Source: Streptomyces griseus subsp. griseus
GTDB taxonomy: Bacteria > Actinomycetota > Actinomycetes > Streptomycetales > Streptomycetaceae
DNA length: 64,000 bases
Assembly: GCF_000720255.1 (NCBI RefSeq)
Contig: NZ_JOJE01000039.1
Span: forward strand, 1-64,000
Direction: 5' to 3'
The first letter of the stretch is position 1. Each line of letters begins with the position of its first letter. The notes under the pieces were generated by a model. The model worked only from the letters and a program-made list of their open reading frames with translations, had not been told where the DNA came from and ran no database searches. Positions 28,743 through 37,150 of this stretch are shown here, in pieces. The position numbers were made by a program, and so were the translations under genes.

Positions 28743-30854
28743 TCATCTGCCGCTGTACGCGGGCACCTGGTCCGGTTCGGTCGCCGACGCCACGGCCTCG
28801 TCGTGGCGCCGGAACAGCTTGCTGGGCCACCACATCCAGCGGCCCACGTCCAGGGTGAGCGCGGTGACCAGCACCGAGCGCACCACGAGGGTGTCGAGAA
28901 GCACGCCGAACGCCACCGCGAAACCCAGCTCGACCGCGAAGACGAGCGGCAGCGACGCCATCGCCGCGAAGGTGCCGGCCAGCACCACACCGGCCGAGGT
29001 GATCACACCTCCGGTGGACGACAGGCCGGTCAACGCGGCGCGCCGCGTGCCGTGCAGCAGCGCGTCCTCGCGGACCCGGGTGATCAGGAAGATGTTGTAG
29101 TCGATGCCCAGGGCGACCAGGAACACGAACGCCAGCAGCGGGAACGACGCGTCGGCTCCGGCGAGGCCGAAGACGTGCTCGAACACCAGGCTGCTCACGC
29201 CGAGGGCCGCGCCGAACGACAGCAGCACCGTCGCCATCAGCAGCAGCGGCGCGACCACCGCGCGCAGCAGCGCCGCCAGGATGAGCAGGACCACGAGCAG
29301 GACGATCGGGATGATCACCTTCGAGTCGCGGCTCGCCGCGTTCTCCGTGTCGACCATGATCGCGGTGCTGCCGCCCACCTGTGCGTCCGCGCCCTCGATC
29401 CGGTGGACCGCGGTCCGGGCCCGGTCGACGGTGTGCCTCGCCTCCTCGCTGCTGGGCTCGTACTTCAGCTGCGCGAGCAGCACCGCCTCGTCGCCCTTGA
29501 CCACCGGATCCATGACCGTGCTGATCCCGGACACCGCGGCCAGCGCCGTCCTGACCTGGTCGGCCGCGCCGGCCTTCGACACGACGTAGACGGGGTCGCC
29601 GGATCCGCCCGGGAAGTGCGCGGCGCGGATCTCCTCACCGACCGCCATCTGGGGCTTGTTGGTGAACTGGTCCTTGTTCGACAGGCCCGAGGCGTCGAGG
29701 CCGAGCGTGCCGAGCGCCATCGCCCCGAGCACCAGCACGGTGCCCGCCCACACCAGCCGCGGGCGGCCGGAGATGGCGTTCCCGACCCGGCTCCAGACGC
29801 TCTCCTTCTGCTCCGCCTCCCCGCCGTGGACCGGCTTCGCCGGCCAGAAGATCCACCGGCCGCAGGCGACCAGCAGCGCCGGCATCAACGTCACCATGGC
29901 GATCAGGCCGACCAGGACGCCGATGGCGCAGGCCGGGCCCATGCCCTTGGTGGAGTTCAGGACGGCGAGCATCAGCAGCATCAGGCTGATCGCGACCGTC
30001 GCCGCGCTTGCCATGATCGCCGGGCCGGAGCGGTACAGGGCCTCCGCCATCGCCTCGTGCCTGTCCTCATGGCGCGCCAACTCCTCCCGGTAGCGGGAGA
30101 TCAGCAGCAGCGCGTAGTCGGTGGCGGCGCCGAAGATCAGTACGACCAGGATGAAGCTGGTCTGTTTGTTGACGACCAGGCCGGCGTCCTTGGCCAGCAG
30201 GTAGATCAGTGCCTCCGCCGCCATCAGGGCCACACCGACGGTGATCAACGGCAACAGGGGCAGCAGCGGGCTGCGGTAGGTGATCAGCAGGATCGCGACG
30301 ACGACCAGCGCGGTGATGGTGGTCAGCGCGCCGCCGCCGCCGAACGCCTTGACCGAGTCGGCGCCGTAGCCGACCGGTCCCGCCACGTGGAAGCCGAGGC
30401 CGTCGGCGTCCTTCTTGCCGACGTCGGTCATCGCGTCGACGACCTTGCCCAGTCCTTCCCAGCCGGACTTGTCCTTGTGGACCTGGACGATGGTCTGGAT
30501 GGCCTTGCCGTCCTGGGACGTGACCGGTCCCTGCGGCCGGCCCGCGACGTTGTCGATGCGCTGGAACGCCTTGGCGTCCGCCTGCGCCTTGGCCAGGTCG
30601 GCGTCGGTGATCCCGCCGGCCCGGTCGTAGACCACGATCGCGGGCATGGAGTCGGCGGGCATCAGCTTCTGGGCGCGCTCGACGACCGCGGTGGACTCCG
30701 CGTTGCCGGGCAGCCAGGCCGAGTTGTCGTTCTGCTCCGCGTCACCGAGCTTCCCGGCCAGCATCAACGCCGGGACCAGTACGACGGCCCAGATCGCGAT
30801 GACGACCCACTTGCCCACCCTTCCGCTGGGCAAGGCGGCCAGTTTTCGCAGCAT
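28743..30854 (-). CDS. MMPL/RND-superfamily transporter
   Basis: 703 residues: an N-terminal helix, a periplasmic-type loop, a block of helices with TDYALLLISRYREEL, a second loop and a second block with GIDYNIFLITRVRED, the duplicated MMPL layout with about 12 membrane segments. The TDY and IDYN motifs hold the proton-relay aspartates and tyrosines. Starts ATG 30854 after GGAGAGA. It is the only complete transporter in the cluster and is the likely exporter or self-resistance pump for the meroterpenoid. Confidence 0.9.
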   Translation of the reverse strand: MLRKLAALPSGRVGKWVVIAIWAVVLVPALMLAGKLGDAEQNDNSAWLPGNAESTAVVERAQKLMPADSMPAIVVYDRAGGITDADLAKAQADAKAFQRIDNVAGRPQGPVTSQDGKAIQTIVQVHKDKSGWEGLGKVVDAMTDVGKKDADGLGFHVAGPVGYGADSVKAFGGGGALTTITALVVVAILLITYRSPLLPLLPLITVGVALMAAEALIYLLAKDAGLVVNKQTSFILVVLIFGAATDYALLLISRYREELARHEDRHEAMAEALYRSGPAIMASAATVAISLMLLMLAVLNSTKGMGPACAIGVLVGLIAMVTLMPALLVACGRWIFWPAKPVHGGEAEQKESVWSRVGNAISGRPRLVWAGTVLVLGAMALGTLGLDASGLSNKDQFTNKPQMAVGEEIRAAHFPGGSGDPVYVVSKAGAADQVRTALAAVSGISTVMDPVVKGDEAVLLAQLKYEPSSEEARHTVDRARTAVHRIEGADAQVGGSTAIMVDTENAASRDSKVIIPIVLLVVLLILAALLRAVVAPLLLMATVLLSFGAALGVSSLVFEHVFGLAGADASFPLLAFVFLVALGIDYNIFLITRVREDALLHGTRRAALTGLSSTGGVITSAGVVLAGTFAAMASLPLVFAVELGFAVAFGVLLDTLVVRSVLVTALTLDVGRWMWWPSKLFRRHDEAVASATEPDQVPAYSGR

Positions 30855-30930
30855 GTGTGTCTCTCCGTGTTTCGTGGGGTGAATGGTGCATCTCAGGGGG
30901 CAGTGGTCGTGGTGGGCAGGGGCTCGGGGT

Positions 30931-32568
30931 TCACCGCACCTCCTGGAGCGCGCCCCGCGGGTCCAGGACCCGGGAGCGGACGTGCCCGAGGGCGAGCAGC
31001 ACCGGGATGTCGGTGAGCAGCGGAAAGTGGTAGGCGAAGGGGCGCGGTCCGACCATGTCGGGCGGGCCGCCGTAGCTGCCGTCGGCCTTCTGCCGCTCGA
31101 GCAGCCAGGTCAGGGCGGTGCCGACGGGCCGTGGATCGTCGGCGTGGCAGAGCGTGATCAGGCCGTAGGCGGTGCTGATGTCGTCACTGGGGTCGCCGGG
31201 CTGCATGCCCCAGCCGCCGTCGGCGTTCTGCGTCTCGCGCACCGTCTGTTCGATCCGCGCGGCCATGGCGGCGGAGCGCGGATCGTCCGGGCCGGCCGTG
31301 CAGGCGGCGAGCCGCACCCGGAACAGGCTGTGCAGACGGCTGCGGCTCCAGCCCGGCTCGAAGCCGCCGTCGGCGAGCTGGCTGTCGGCGAGGAACGCCA
31401 GGGCCTGCTCGCGCTGGGGTGCGGCGGCCGGGTGCGGGCCGAGGGCGCAGACCGCGGCGGCCGTCATGCACGGCTCGGAGGAGGCGCCCTCGACGTAGGT
31501 CGGGAAGCCGCCGTCCCTGCCCTGCACGGCCAGCAGCGCGGCCACCCCGCCGCGCACCGTACCGGCGTGCGCGACCGGGTCGACCGCCTGGAGGAACTCC
31601 AGGGCGCAGGAGGTGTCGTCGACGTCGTTCTGCGCGACGAGCGGCGACATGGACCAGCCGCCGGTCAGCGCCTCACCGCGGGAGAGCGAGCGCAGCCTCG
31701 CGCCGCCCCGCTGGGCGCCGAGCGTCGCCGCCATTCGGCGCAGCAGCGCCGGGTCGGCTCCCGCCGCGTGCAGGGCGAGACCGCCGGTGGACGTGCACCA
31801 GTTGTGCATCTCCAGGACGAACGGGAAGCCGCCGTCGGGGCGCTGATGACGCAGCAGCGTCGCGAGGCCGCGGCGTACGGTCTCCTCGTGGCCGGGCCTC
31901 CCGGCGAGCGCGTGCAGCACCAGCAGGTGCATCAGCACATAGCCCTCCCACACCGTGGCGGCGGGGTCGGTGGCCAGCAGGGTTTCAAGGGCGGCTTCGG
32001 TGGCCCCGTTCCGTACGCCGAGGGCGCCGGCCAGGATCAGCGTGATGGACGCCTGCTGCACGGAGGCCCAGGAGTGCAGCGGGTCGGTGGGGACCTGTCC
32101 GCCGCCGGGGAGTTCGGCGTCGGCGGGCAGCGGGTGGCCGAGCACCGAGAGCACCGCGTACACCATCAGGCGGCGGCGGGTGGAGATGAAGCCCGGCGCG
32201 GCGCCCAGGACGCCCGACGCCAGGGTTTCGACGAGGGAGCTGTCGCCGCCGGGCCCTCGGCCCACGGCACCCCCGATGGCACGCGAGGCGAGCACCCGGT
32301 CGAGCTTGTCCGGGGACTCCTGGTGACCGCGCAGATAGGCGAGGAGACGTGCCCGGGCCGGTGAGGACGCGCCGGTCCGCGTCATCAGCGAGAGGGCGAG
32401 CGCCGACTCCAGCACTCTGCTCTCGCACTGCTCTCGTATCGCGCCGTCGTCGTCGGTTCTGCCGCTGATGTACGCGACCAGCCTGGCCGTGGCCTGGTGC
32501 ACCTCGTCCCGGGAAACCTCCTCGGGCAGCGGCAGCGGGGTCGGGAGCGCCCGATCCGCGATCTTCAT
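30931..32568 (-). CDS. DxDD class II terpene cyclase (squalene-hopene cyclase fold)
   Basis: 545 residues. The active-site motif is QNDVDDTSCAL (D-V-D-D, near residue 309), the general acid of class II cyclases. Repeated QW-like motifs confirm the double alpha-barrel: DGGFPFV, DGGFPTY, DGGFEPGW, DGGWGMQPGD and DGSYGG. There is no class I DDxxD motif, so it should protonate and cyclise an intact prenyl chain, either free diphosphate or the arene-bound chain, without ionising it. It lies between the exporter and the BBE-like oxidase on the same strand, with GGAG before ATG 32568. In a THN-meroterpenoid setting it should build a decalin-type terpenoid part. Confidence 0.85.
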   Translation of the reverse strand: MKIADRALPTPLPLPEEVSRDEVHQATARLVAYISGRTDDDGAIREQCESRVLESALALSLMTRTGASSPARARLLAYLRGHQESPDKLDRVLASRAIGGAVGRGPGGDSSLVETLASGVLGAAPGFISTRRRLMVYAVLSVLGHPLPADAELPGGGQVPTDPLHSWASVQQASITLILAGALGVRNGATEAALETLLATDPAATVWEGYVLMHLLVLHALAGRPGHEETVRRGLATLLRHQRPDGGFPFVLEMHNWCTSTGGLALHAAGADPALLRRMAATLGAQRGGARLRSLSRGEALTGGWSMSPLVAQNDVDDTSCALEFLQAVDPVAHAGTVRGGVAALLAVQGRDGGFPTYVEGASSEPCMTAAAVCALGPHPAAAPQREQALAFLADSQLADGGFEPGWSRSRLHSLFRVRLAACTAGPDDPRSAAMAARIEQTVRETQNADGGWGMQPGDPSDDISTAYGLITLCHADDPRPVGTALTWLLERQKADGSYGGPPDMVGPRPFAYHFPLLTDIPVLLALGHVRSRVLDPRGALQEVR

Positions 32569-32628
32569 GGAGTGCTCCTGTCTGGGCCGGTCCGAACCGG
32601 CCGGGATGGCCTGGGGTTTGGGAAAGGG

Positions 32629-32670
32629 GCCCGGCTCCGGCCGGGGAGGGATCCCCGTGCGGAGCCGGGC
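32629..32670 (-). terminator. Strong hairpin after the BBE-like oxidase
   Basis: GCCCGGCTCCG (32629-32639) and CGGAGCCGGGC (32660-32670) form a perfect 11-bp stem, with an inner GGGGA/TCCCC pairing in the loop. It begins seven bases after the oxidase stop. A second palindrome, GGCCGGTCCGAACCGGCC, lies at 32585-32602. Together they suggest that the terpene cyclase and exporter have their own promoter or depend on read-through. Confidence 0.65.
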
Positions 32671-32676
32671 GGTGGG

Positions 32677-34194
32677 TCAGCTGACGCCCTGCGCGAACCG
32701 GAAGAACCGGTGCGGGTCGTACTTGTCCTTGACCCGGGCCAGCCGGGCGTAGTTCTCGGCGTAGTAGGAGCGCCGCCAGTCCGGCAGGCGCGGGTCGATG
32801 AAGTTCTGGTATGTCTCGCCGTTGGAGTACGGGTCGATCACCGCGAAGCCGTCGTCGACGTACTCCCACGCGGCGGTCTTGGCCTCGTCCGAGACCGGCG
32901 CGGCGGCATTCGAGGTGAGGTAGCTGACCGAGAAGAGGCTGTCGCGGTGGACGTAGGCGGTGGCGTCGCGGGCCACGGTGTTGGCCCGGCCGCCGAGGGC
33001 GGAGATCTGCAGCTGGCGCATCTGCCCGGCGAAGCGGTTCGCGTTGAACGTCTCCAGCGCCTTGGCCCAGCCCTCGCGCGGCATCGTCCGCTCGAACAGA
33101 CGGCTGCGCCAGGAACCGAACGCCGGGCGCTGGATCTTTCCCTCGGGAGAGGTGTCGGCGCGGTGGCACTGCTGCGCCGTGAGGTCGGAGCACTGGTACA
33201 GCGACATCAGGACGGACCGGTACGGGGCGGCGAACTTCTGCTGGTACACCGGGGGGCGGCCGACCAGCGAGGTCAGCCGGGCGATCTCGCCGTCGAACGC
33301 CGCGCCGGTGTCCATCGAGCCGAGGAACACCGAGGCGGTCGGCACGGTGCCGGGGCCGGCGTCGGTGAGCGTGACGTTGACACCGCTGCCGATCGTCCAC
33401 GGGGCGTCGGGCAGCCACTGGGTCCAGCCGTCCAGCATGTCCAGCGCCTGGTCGAAGGTCCACACGAGGTTGATGGCGGCCACGTCGGTCAGCGGCGAGG
33501 GCGTGACCTCGTACGACGTGACGATCCCGAAGTTGCCGCCGCCACCGCCGCGCAGCGCCCAGTACAGGTCACTGTGGCAATGGGGCGAGGCGGTGACGGT
33601 GCGTCCGTCGGCGAGGACCACCTGCGCCGAGGTCACCTTGTCGGAGGCGATGCCGATGCTGCGGGTGAACAGGCCCATGCCGCCACCCTGGAAGAACCCG
33701 CCGGCCGCGACGGTGGGGCAGTAGCCGCCGGAGATGCCGAGGCCGGCCGGCGCGAGCGTGTTCGCGATGTCGACGAGCTGGGCGCCGGGCCCCATCCGCA
33801 CCGAACCGTCGCCGAGGGCCACGGAGTTGAGCCCGGAGACATCGATGACCAGGCCCTGGGTGGTGGAGTAACCGCCCGCGCTGTGACCGCCGCTGCGCGC
33901 GGCGACGGGTATGTCGTGGGCCTGGGCGAAGCGGATGCAGGCGGCGACGTCGGCGGCGGAGGCGCAGTAGGCGACCGCCTTGGGGCTGGTGGCGTCGAAC
34001 TGGATCTGGTAGAGCTGCTTGGCCCGCTGGTAGTCCACGTCCGACGGGAGCACGAGGCGTCCCTGGAGCCGGTCGGCGAGCCGGTTCCACGGGGTGCCGG
34101 AGGCTCTGGTCTTGGCCTGCGCGGCGCCGGACAGCGCCGTCGTGGCCAGCGCGACACCGCTTGCGCCGGTGAGGAAGGACCTTCTGTTGATCAC
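32677..34194 (-). CDS. Tat-exported berberine-bridge-enzyme-like FAD oxidase
   Basis: 505 residues. The N-terminus NRRSFLTGASGVALATTALSGA is a twin-arginine signal. The FAD domain has ARSGGHSAGGY (His for 8-alpha attachment) and GGYCPTVAAGGFFQGGGMG (Cys for 6-S attachment), so bicovalent flavin is expected, and the C-terminus has the BBE motif (YYAENYARLARVKDKYDPHRFF). Such enzymes carry out oxidative ring closures or alcohol oxidations. Here it could close an ether or pyran ring between the prenyl chain and the quinone, acting outside the membrane. The start is GTG 34194 with GGAAG upstream. Confidence 0.88.
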   Translation of the reverse strand: MINRRSFLTGASGVALATTALSGAAQAKTRASGTPWNRLADRLQGRLVLPSDVDYQRAKQLYQIQFDATSPKAVAYCASAADVAACIRFAQAHDIPVAARSGGHSAGGYSTTQGLVIDVSGLNSVALGDGSVRMGPGAQLVDIANTLAPAGLGISGGYCPTVAAGGFFQGGGMGLFTRSIGIASDKVTSAQVVLADGRTVTASPHCHSDLYWALRGGGGGNFGIVTSYEVTPSPLTDVAAINLVWTFDQALDMLDGWTQWLPDAPWTIGSGVNVTLTDAGPGTVPTASVFLGSMDTGAAFDGEIARLTSLVGRPPVYQQKFAAPYRSVLMSLYQCSDLTAQQCHRADTSPEGKIQRPAFGSWRSRLFERTMPREGWAKALETFNANRFAGQMRQLQISALGGRANTVARDATAYVHRDSLFSVSYLTSNAAAPVSDEAKTAAWEYVDDGFAVIDPYSNGETYQNFIDPRLPDWRRSYYAENYARLARVKDKYDPHRFFRFAQGVS

Positions 34195-34242
34195 GCTGCT
34201 ACTTCCATGTCGTGTGGGAGTTCGGGCAGGTGGCGCGGTTGG

Positions 34243-36033
34243 TCACGGGGCCCGGTGCCCCAGGACGAGGGCGAGCGCCTCGGTCAGGGCTCCCGCCGGG
34301 TCCGCCTCGGCGCCCGTGGCGCGCCAAGCCACGTGCTGGTCGGGCCGGACCAGGACGGCACCCGCCCCGTCCGTCTCGCGCAGGCGCTGCCAGTCGCCGT
34401 CGGCGTCGGCGTACTCCGCGCCCTCACCGCCGTCGCCGATCCGGATCGCGGTCACGGGAACGGAGAGCTTCTCGGCGGCCAGTTCGGCGGCCCCGGTCCA
34501 CGCGGCCCCGTCCGCCCCGGTGATCAGCACGAAGCCGGTGCCGGAGCCGACCAGATCGTGGGTGGACACACGTCGGCCTTCCCGCTCGACCCAGGCGTGC
34601 GGCAGCACGTGCCCCGGGCGGGTCGTGGGCCGGTACTCGTCGCCGAGCGGCGAGCGGGCCGGCGGGCGGCTGCCGTCCGGGACCACCGCGCCCTGCTCGT
34701 AGGCGAAGCCGGTCTCCACGTCGAGGGCTTGGCACTCGCCGCGGTGGGTGGCGAAGATCTCCGCCGCCCGGGCGCGCTGCGCGGCACCGACCGGGGTCGG
34801 CGAGAAGTAGGAGAAGAACGCCGGCGTGCGGCGCTCCGGCGGCACGTGCGGGCCGAGGCCGACAGCGGCGTCGATGATCACCTGATGGTTCGCGGCGGCG
34901 GACATCGCCCAGCCCAGGTTGTACTGGCCGACGGGCCGGCGCTCGGCCTCGTAGGTGTCGAGCAGGCCGTCGCCGGCGCGGCCCGAGAGCACCGCGGCGA
35001 GTTTCCAGGCGAGGTTGTGCGCGTCCTGGATGCCGCTGTTGAGGCCCAGACCGACGGCGGGCGGCTGGCGGTGGGCGGCGTCGCCGACGAGGAACGCCCG
35101 GCCGTGCCGGTAGCGCTCGGCGAGCACCGCCTCCACGCTCCAGCTGGTCACATCGTGCAGGGTCAGCTCGAGGTCGGGCAGGCCGAGCACTTCCCGAATG
35201 CGGCCGACGACCGCCGCCTCGTCGGTGCGGTCGATGCCGGCGAGCGGCAGGTGCAGGCCCCACTCCTCGCAGTGCTTGCCCCAGGTCGGGCCCATCTCGA
35301 TGAGGGCGCTGGACAGGTCGCGGCGGTAGGGGTTGAGGAACCAGGTGATGACCGAGCCCTCGGTCCACCACTGCGACAGATCCGCGGAGAAGTACGCCGT
35401 GGTGGCGTCGAACAGGGCGGGCAGGCCCTCCATCCGTACGCCGAGAGCGGGGCCCACGGTGCGGCCGGCGTCCGCCGCGATCACGTACCGCGCGATGACC
35501 GTCGTGGTCTCGCCCGTCTCCATGGAGCGGATCTCGGCGGTGATGCTCTCGTCGGCCCCGCCCGCGGCGTTCTCGGTCAGCGAGACCAACTCGTGGCCGA
35601 ACCGGACGCCTCCGGGGTTGCGTTCCTCCGCGTGGCGCCGCAGCACCGGTTCGAGGCGCAGCTGTGGCAGCTTGGCGGGCAGCACGGGGCCCGCCGCTTC
35701 GTACGTCTCGCGCAGCGCGCCGCCGCCGAAGCCGTCCATCTCATGGATGACTCTTCCGTCCAGCGGGCCCTGACCGGTGAGCGTGGTCTGCCAGCGGACC
35801 TTGCCGAACTGCTCGGGTGCGGCGGCGCGTTCGGCCACGTCGTCCGCCAGGCCGTACTGGCGGAAGATCTCCATGGTGCGCTGGTTGATGTAGTGCGCCT
35901 TCGGCAGGCGCGAGGTGTCCGCGCGGCGCTCCACCAGCAGGTGGTCGACGCCGTGGCCGGACAGGAAGACGGAGGCGGCCAGGCCGGAGCCGCCGCCGCC
36001 CACGATCAGAACCGGAACTTCTACGGTGCTCAA
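34243..36033 (-). CDS. FAD-dependent aromatic monooxygenase
   Basis: 596 residues of the phenol/polyketide hydroxylase type: VLIVGGGGSGLAASVFLSGHG (Rossmann GxGxxG), INQRTMEIFRQYGL, and GRAFLVGDAAHRQPPAVGLGLNSGIQDAHNLAWKLA (GD motif), plus a C-terminal thioredoxin-like domain. It probably hydroxylates or epoxidises the naphthoquinone or prenyl part. The start is TTG 36033 with AAGGA six bases upstream; no better ATG/GTG precedes VEVPVLIVGGGG. It is in line with the ABBA prenyltransferase upstream (90-base gap) and the BBE-like oxidase downstream (48-base gap). Confidence 0.9.
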   Translation of the reverse strand: MSTVEVPVLIVGGGGSGLAASVFLSGHGVDHLLVERRADTSRLPKAHYINQRTMEIFRQYGLADDVAERAAAPEQFGKVRWQTTLTGQGPLDGRVIHEMDGFGGGALRETYEAAGPVLPAKLPQLRLEPVLRRHAEERNPGGVRFGHELVSLTENAAGGADESITAEIRSMETGETTTVIARYVIAADAGRTVGPALGVRMEGLPALFDATTAYFSADLSQWWTEGSVITWFLNPYRRDLSSALIEMGPTWGKHCEEWGLHLPLAGIDRTDEAAVVGRIREVLGLPDLELTLHDVTSWSVEAVLAERYRHGRAFLVGDAAHRQPPAVGLGLNSGIQDAHNLAWKLAAVLSGRAGDGLLDTYEAERRPVGQYNLGWAMSAAANHQVIIDAAVGLGPHVPPERRTPAFFSYFSPTPVGAAQRARAAEIFATHRGECQALDVETGFAYEQGAVVPDGSRPPARSPLGDEYRPTTRPGHVLPHAWVEREGRRVSTHDLVGSGTGFVLITGADGAAWTGAAELAAEKLSVPVTAIRIGDGGEGAEYADADGDWQRLRETDGAGAVLVRPDQHVAWRATGAEADPAGALTEALALVLGHRAP

Positions 36034-36123
36034 GGTTCGTCCTTCCGAAGGAAGATGAGAAGAGATGAGAAGGCAGGAGAGAAGAAGGGAGAGGAACGGC
36101 GGGAACGCGGAGGCGGCGCCGGG

Positions 36124-37056
36124 TCACACCGGGTCCGCGAGGGCCCCTTCGGGGAGCTGCATGATCTCCGGCACGCCGGAAGCCCACCGGTAGTAGGACT
36201 GGAGCTTGTAGTACTCACCGTCGGGCTGTGAGGCGACGGCGTAGACGAACTTCGTGTCGGGGTCGGCGCGTTGCACGTGCCGTACGAACAGCCCGATCCG
36301 CTCGTCGAGTTCGACGGGCAGGGAGGCCGGGTCCGTGGTCGCCACGGCGAAACAGATCCGCTCGATGACCTGGGAGTCCCAGTCGAGGGTCACGTAGACG
36401 CCGAAGGCCCGGCGGCCGAGCCGGAGCATCTGCTCGCTGGGTTCGGCCTGATCGATCTCGCGGAGCATCGACCGTACGGACTCCGGGGCGATGCCCCCGG
36501 CCGGCGGCTCGCCGAAGTAGATGTTGACGGTGCGGTTGCGATAGTCGATGCCGAGCAGGCCCACGGTGTCGCCCAGGCCGTGCCGCGCGATGAAGTCGAG
36601 GCTCTCACCCAGGCTGCGCGGCATCGACGGGATGCCGGCGAGCTTCGTGACGTCCTGGAGGGCGGTGCGGGGCAGCACCACCCAGATCTTCTTGAACCCT
36701 CCGACGACACCGAAGTCGATGCCGTAGCCGTCGACGGGGCAGTTGTCGCTCAGGTCCGCGAGCAGCCGGGCCACGGGGTGGTCCGTCTTCTCCAACAGCC
36801 CGTTGTCCACCGCGAGTCGGTACGGGTCGACGTCCTGCGGAACCGTGAACCGGCAGTCGAGCTCACCCGCGCGGCGCGCGCCGGTCGACACCCGGAACGC
36901 GACCACGGCCTGGGTGAGATCACCTCCGTACAGGTTCAGCACGCGCAGCACGTCGTCGGGCGCGTACTCCACCTCCAGCAGTCCGGCCGCTTCCTCGATG
37001 GCCGAGTAGAGGGCCTGTACCGCGTCTTGTCGAGTGAGCGGGGCCGCCTCACTCAT
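36124..37056 (-). CDS. ABBA-fold aromatic prenyltransferase (NphB/Fur7 type)
   Basis: 310 residues that align with NphB from end to end by eye: MSEAA start, YSAIEEAAGLLEV, GELDCRFTVP, GGFKKIWVVLPRT, IPSMPRSLGE, DYRNRTVNIYFGE, FGVYVTLDWDSQVIERICFAV and EYYKLQSYYRWASG. The family transfers geranyl or farnesyl groups from the diphosphate to hydroxynaphthalenes without a DDxxD motif. I use ATG 37056 because it reproduces the NphB N-terminus; the ATG four codons earlier has no room for a ribosome site. This is the step joining the terpenoid and THN halves of the pathway. Confidence 0.93.
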   Translation of the reverse strand: MSEAAPLTRQDAVQALYSAIEEAAGLLEVEYAPDDVLRVLNLYGGDLTQAVVAFRVSTGARRAGELDCRFTVPQDVDPYRLAVDNGLLEKTDHPVARLLADLSDNCPVDGYGIDFGVVGGFKKIWVVLPRTALQDVTKLAGIPSMPRSLGESLDFIARHGLGDTVGLLGIDYRNRTVNIYFGEPPAGGIAPESVRSMLREIDQAEPSEQMLRLGRRAFGVYVTLDWDSQVIERICFAVATTDPASLPVELDERIGLFVRHVQRADPDTKFVYAVASQPDGEYYKLQSYYRWASGVPEIMQLPEGALADPV

Positions 37057-37150
37057 GGCAGTCACCATCCTTAGTGTTTCGTGGCGGCCGGCCTCGGCCG
37101 TCCGACGTGAACAGGGCTGTCACCGGACCAGCCGCCGGCCTGGCACCAAG

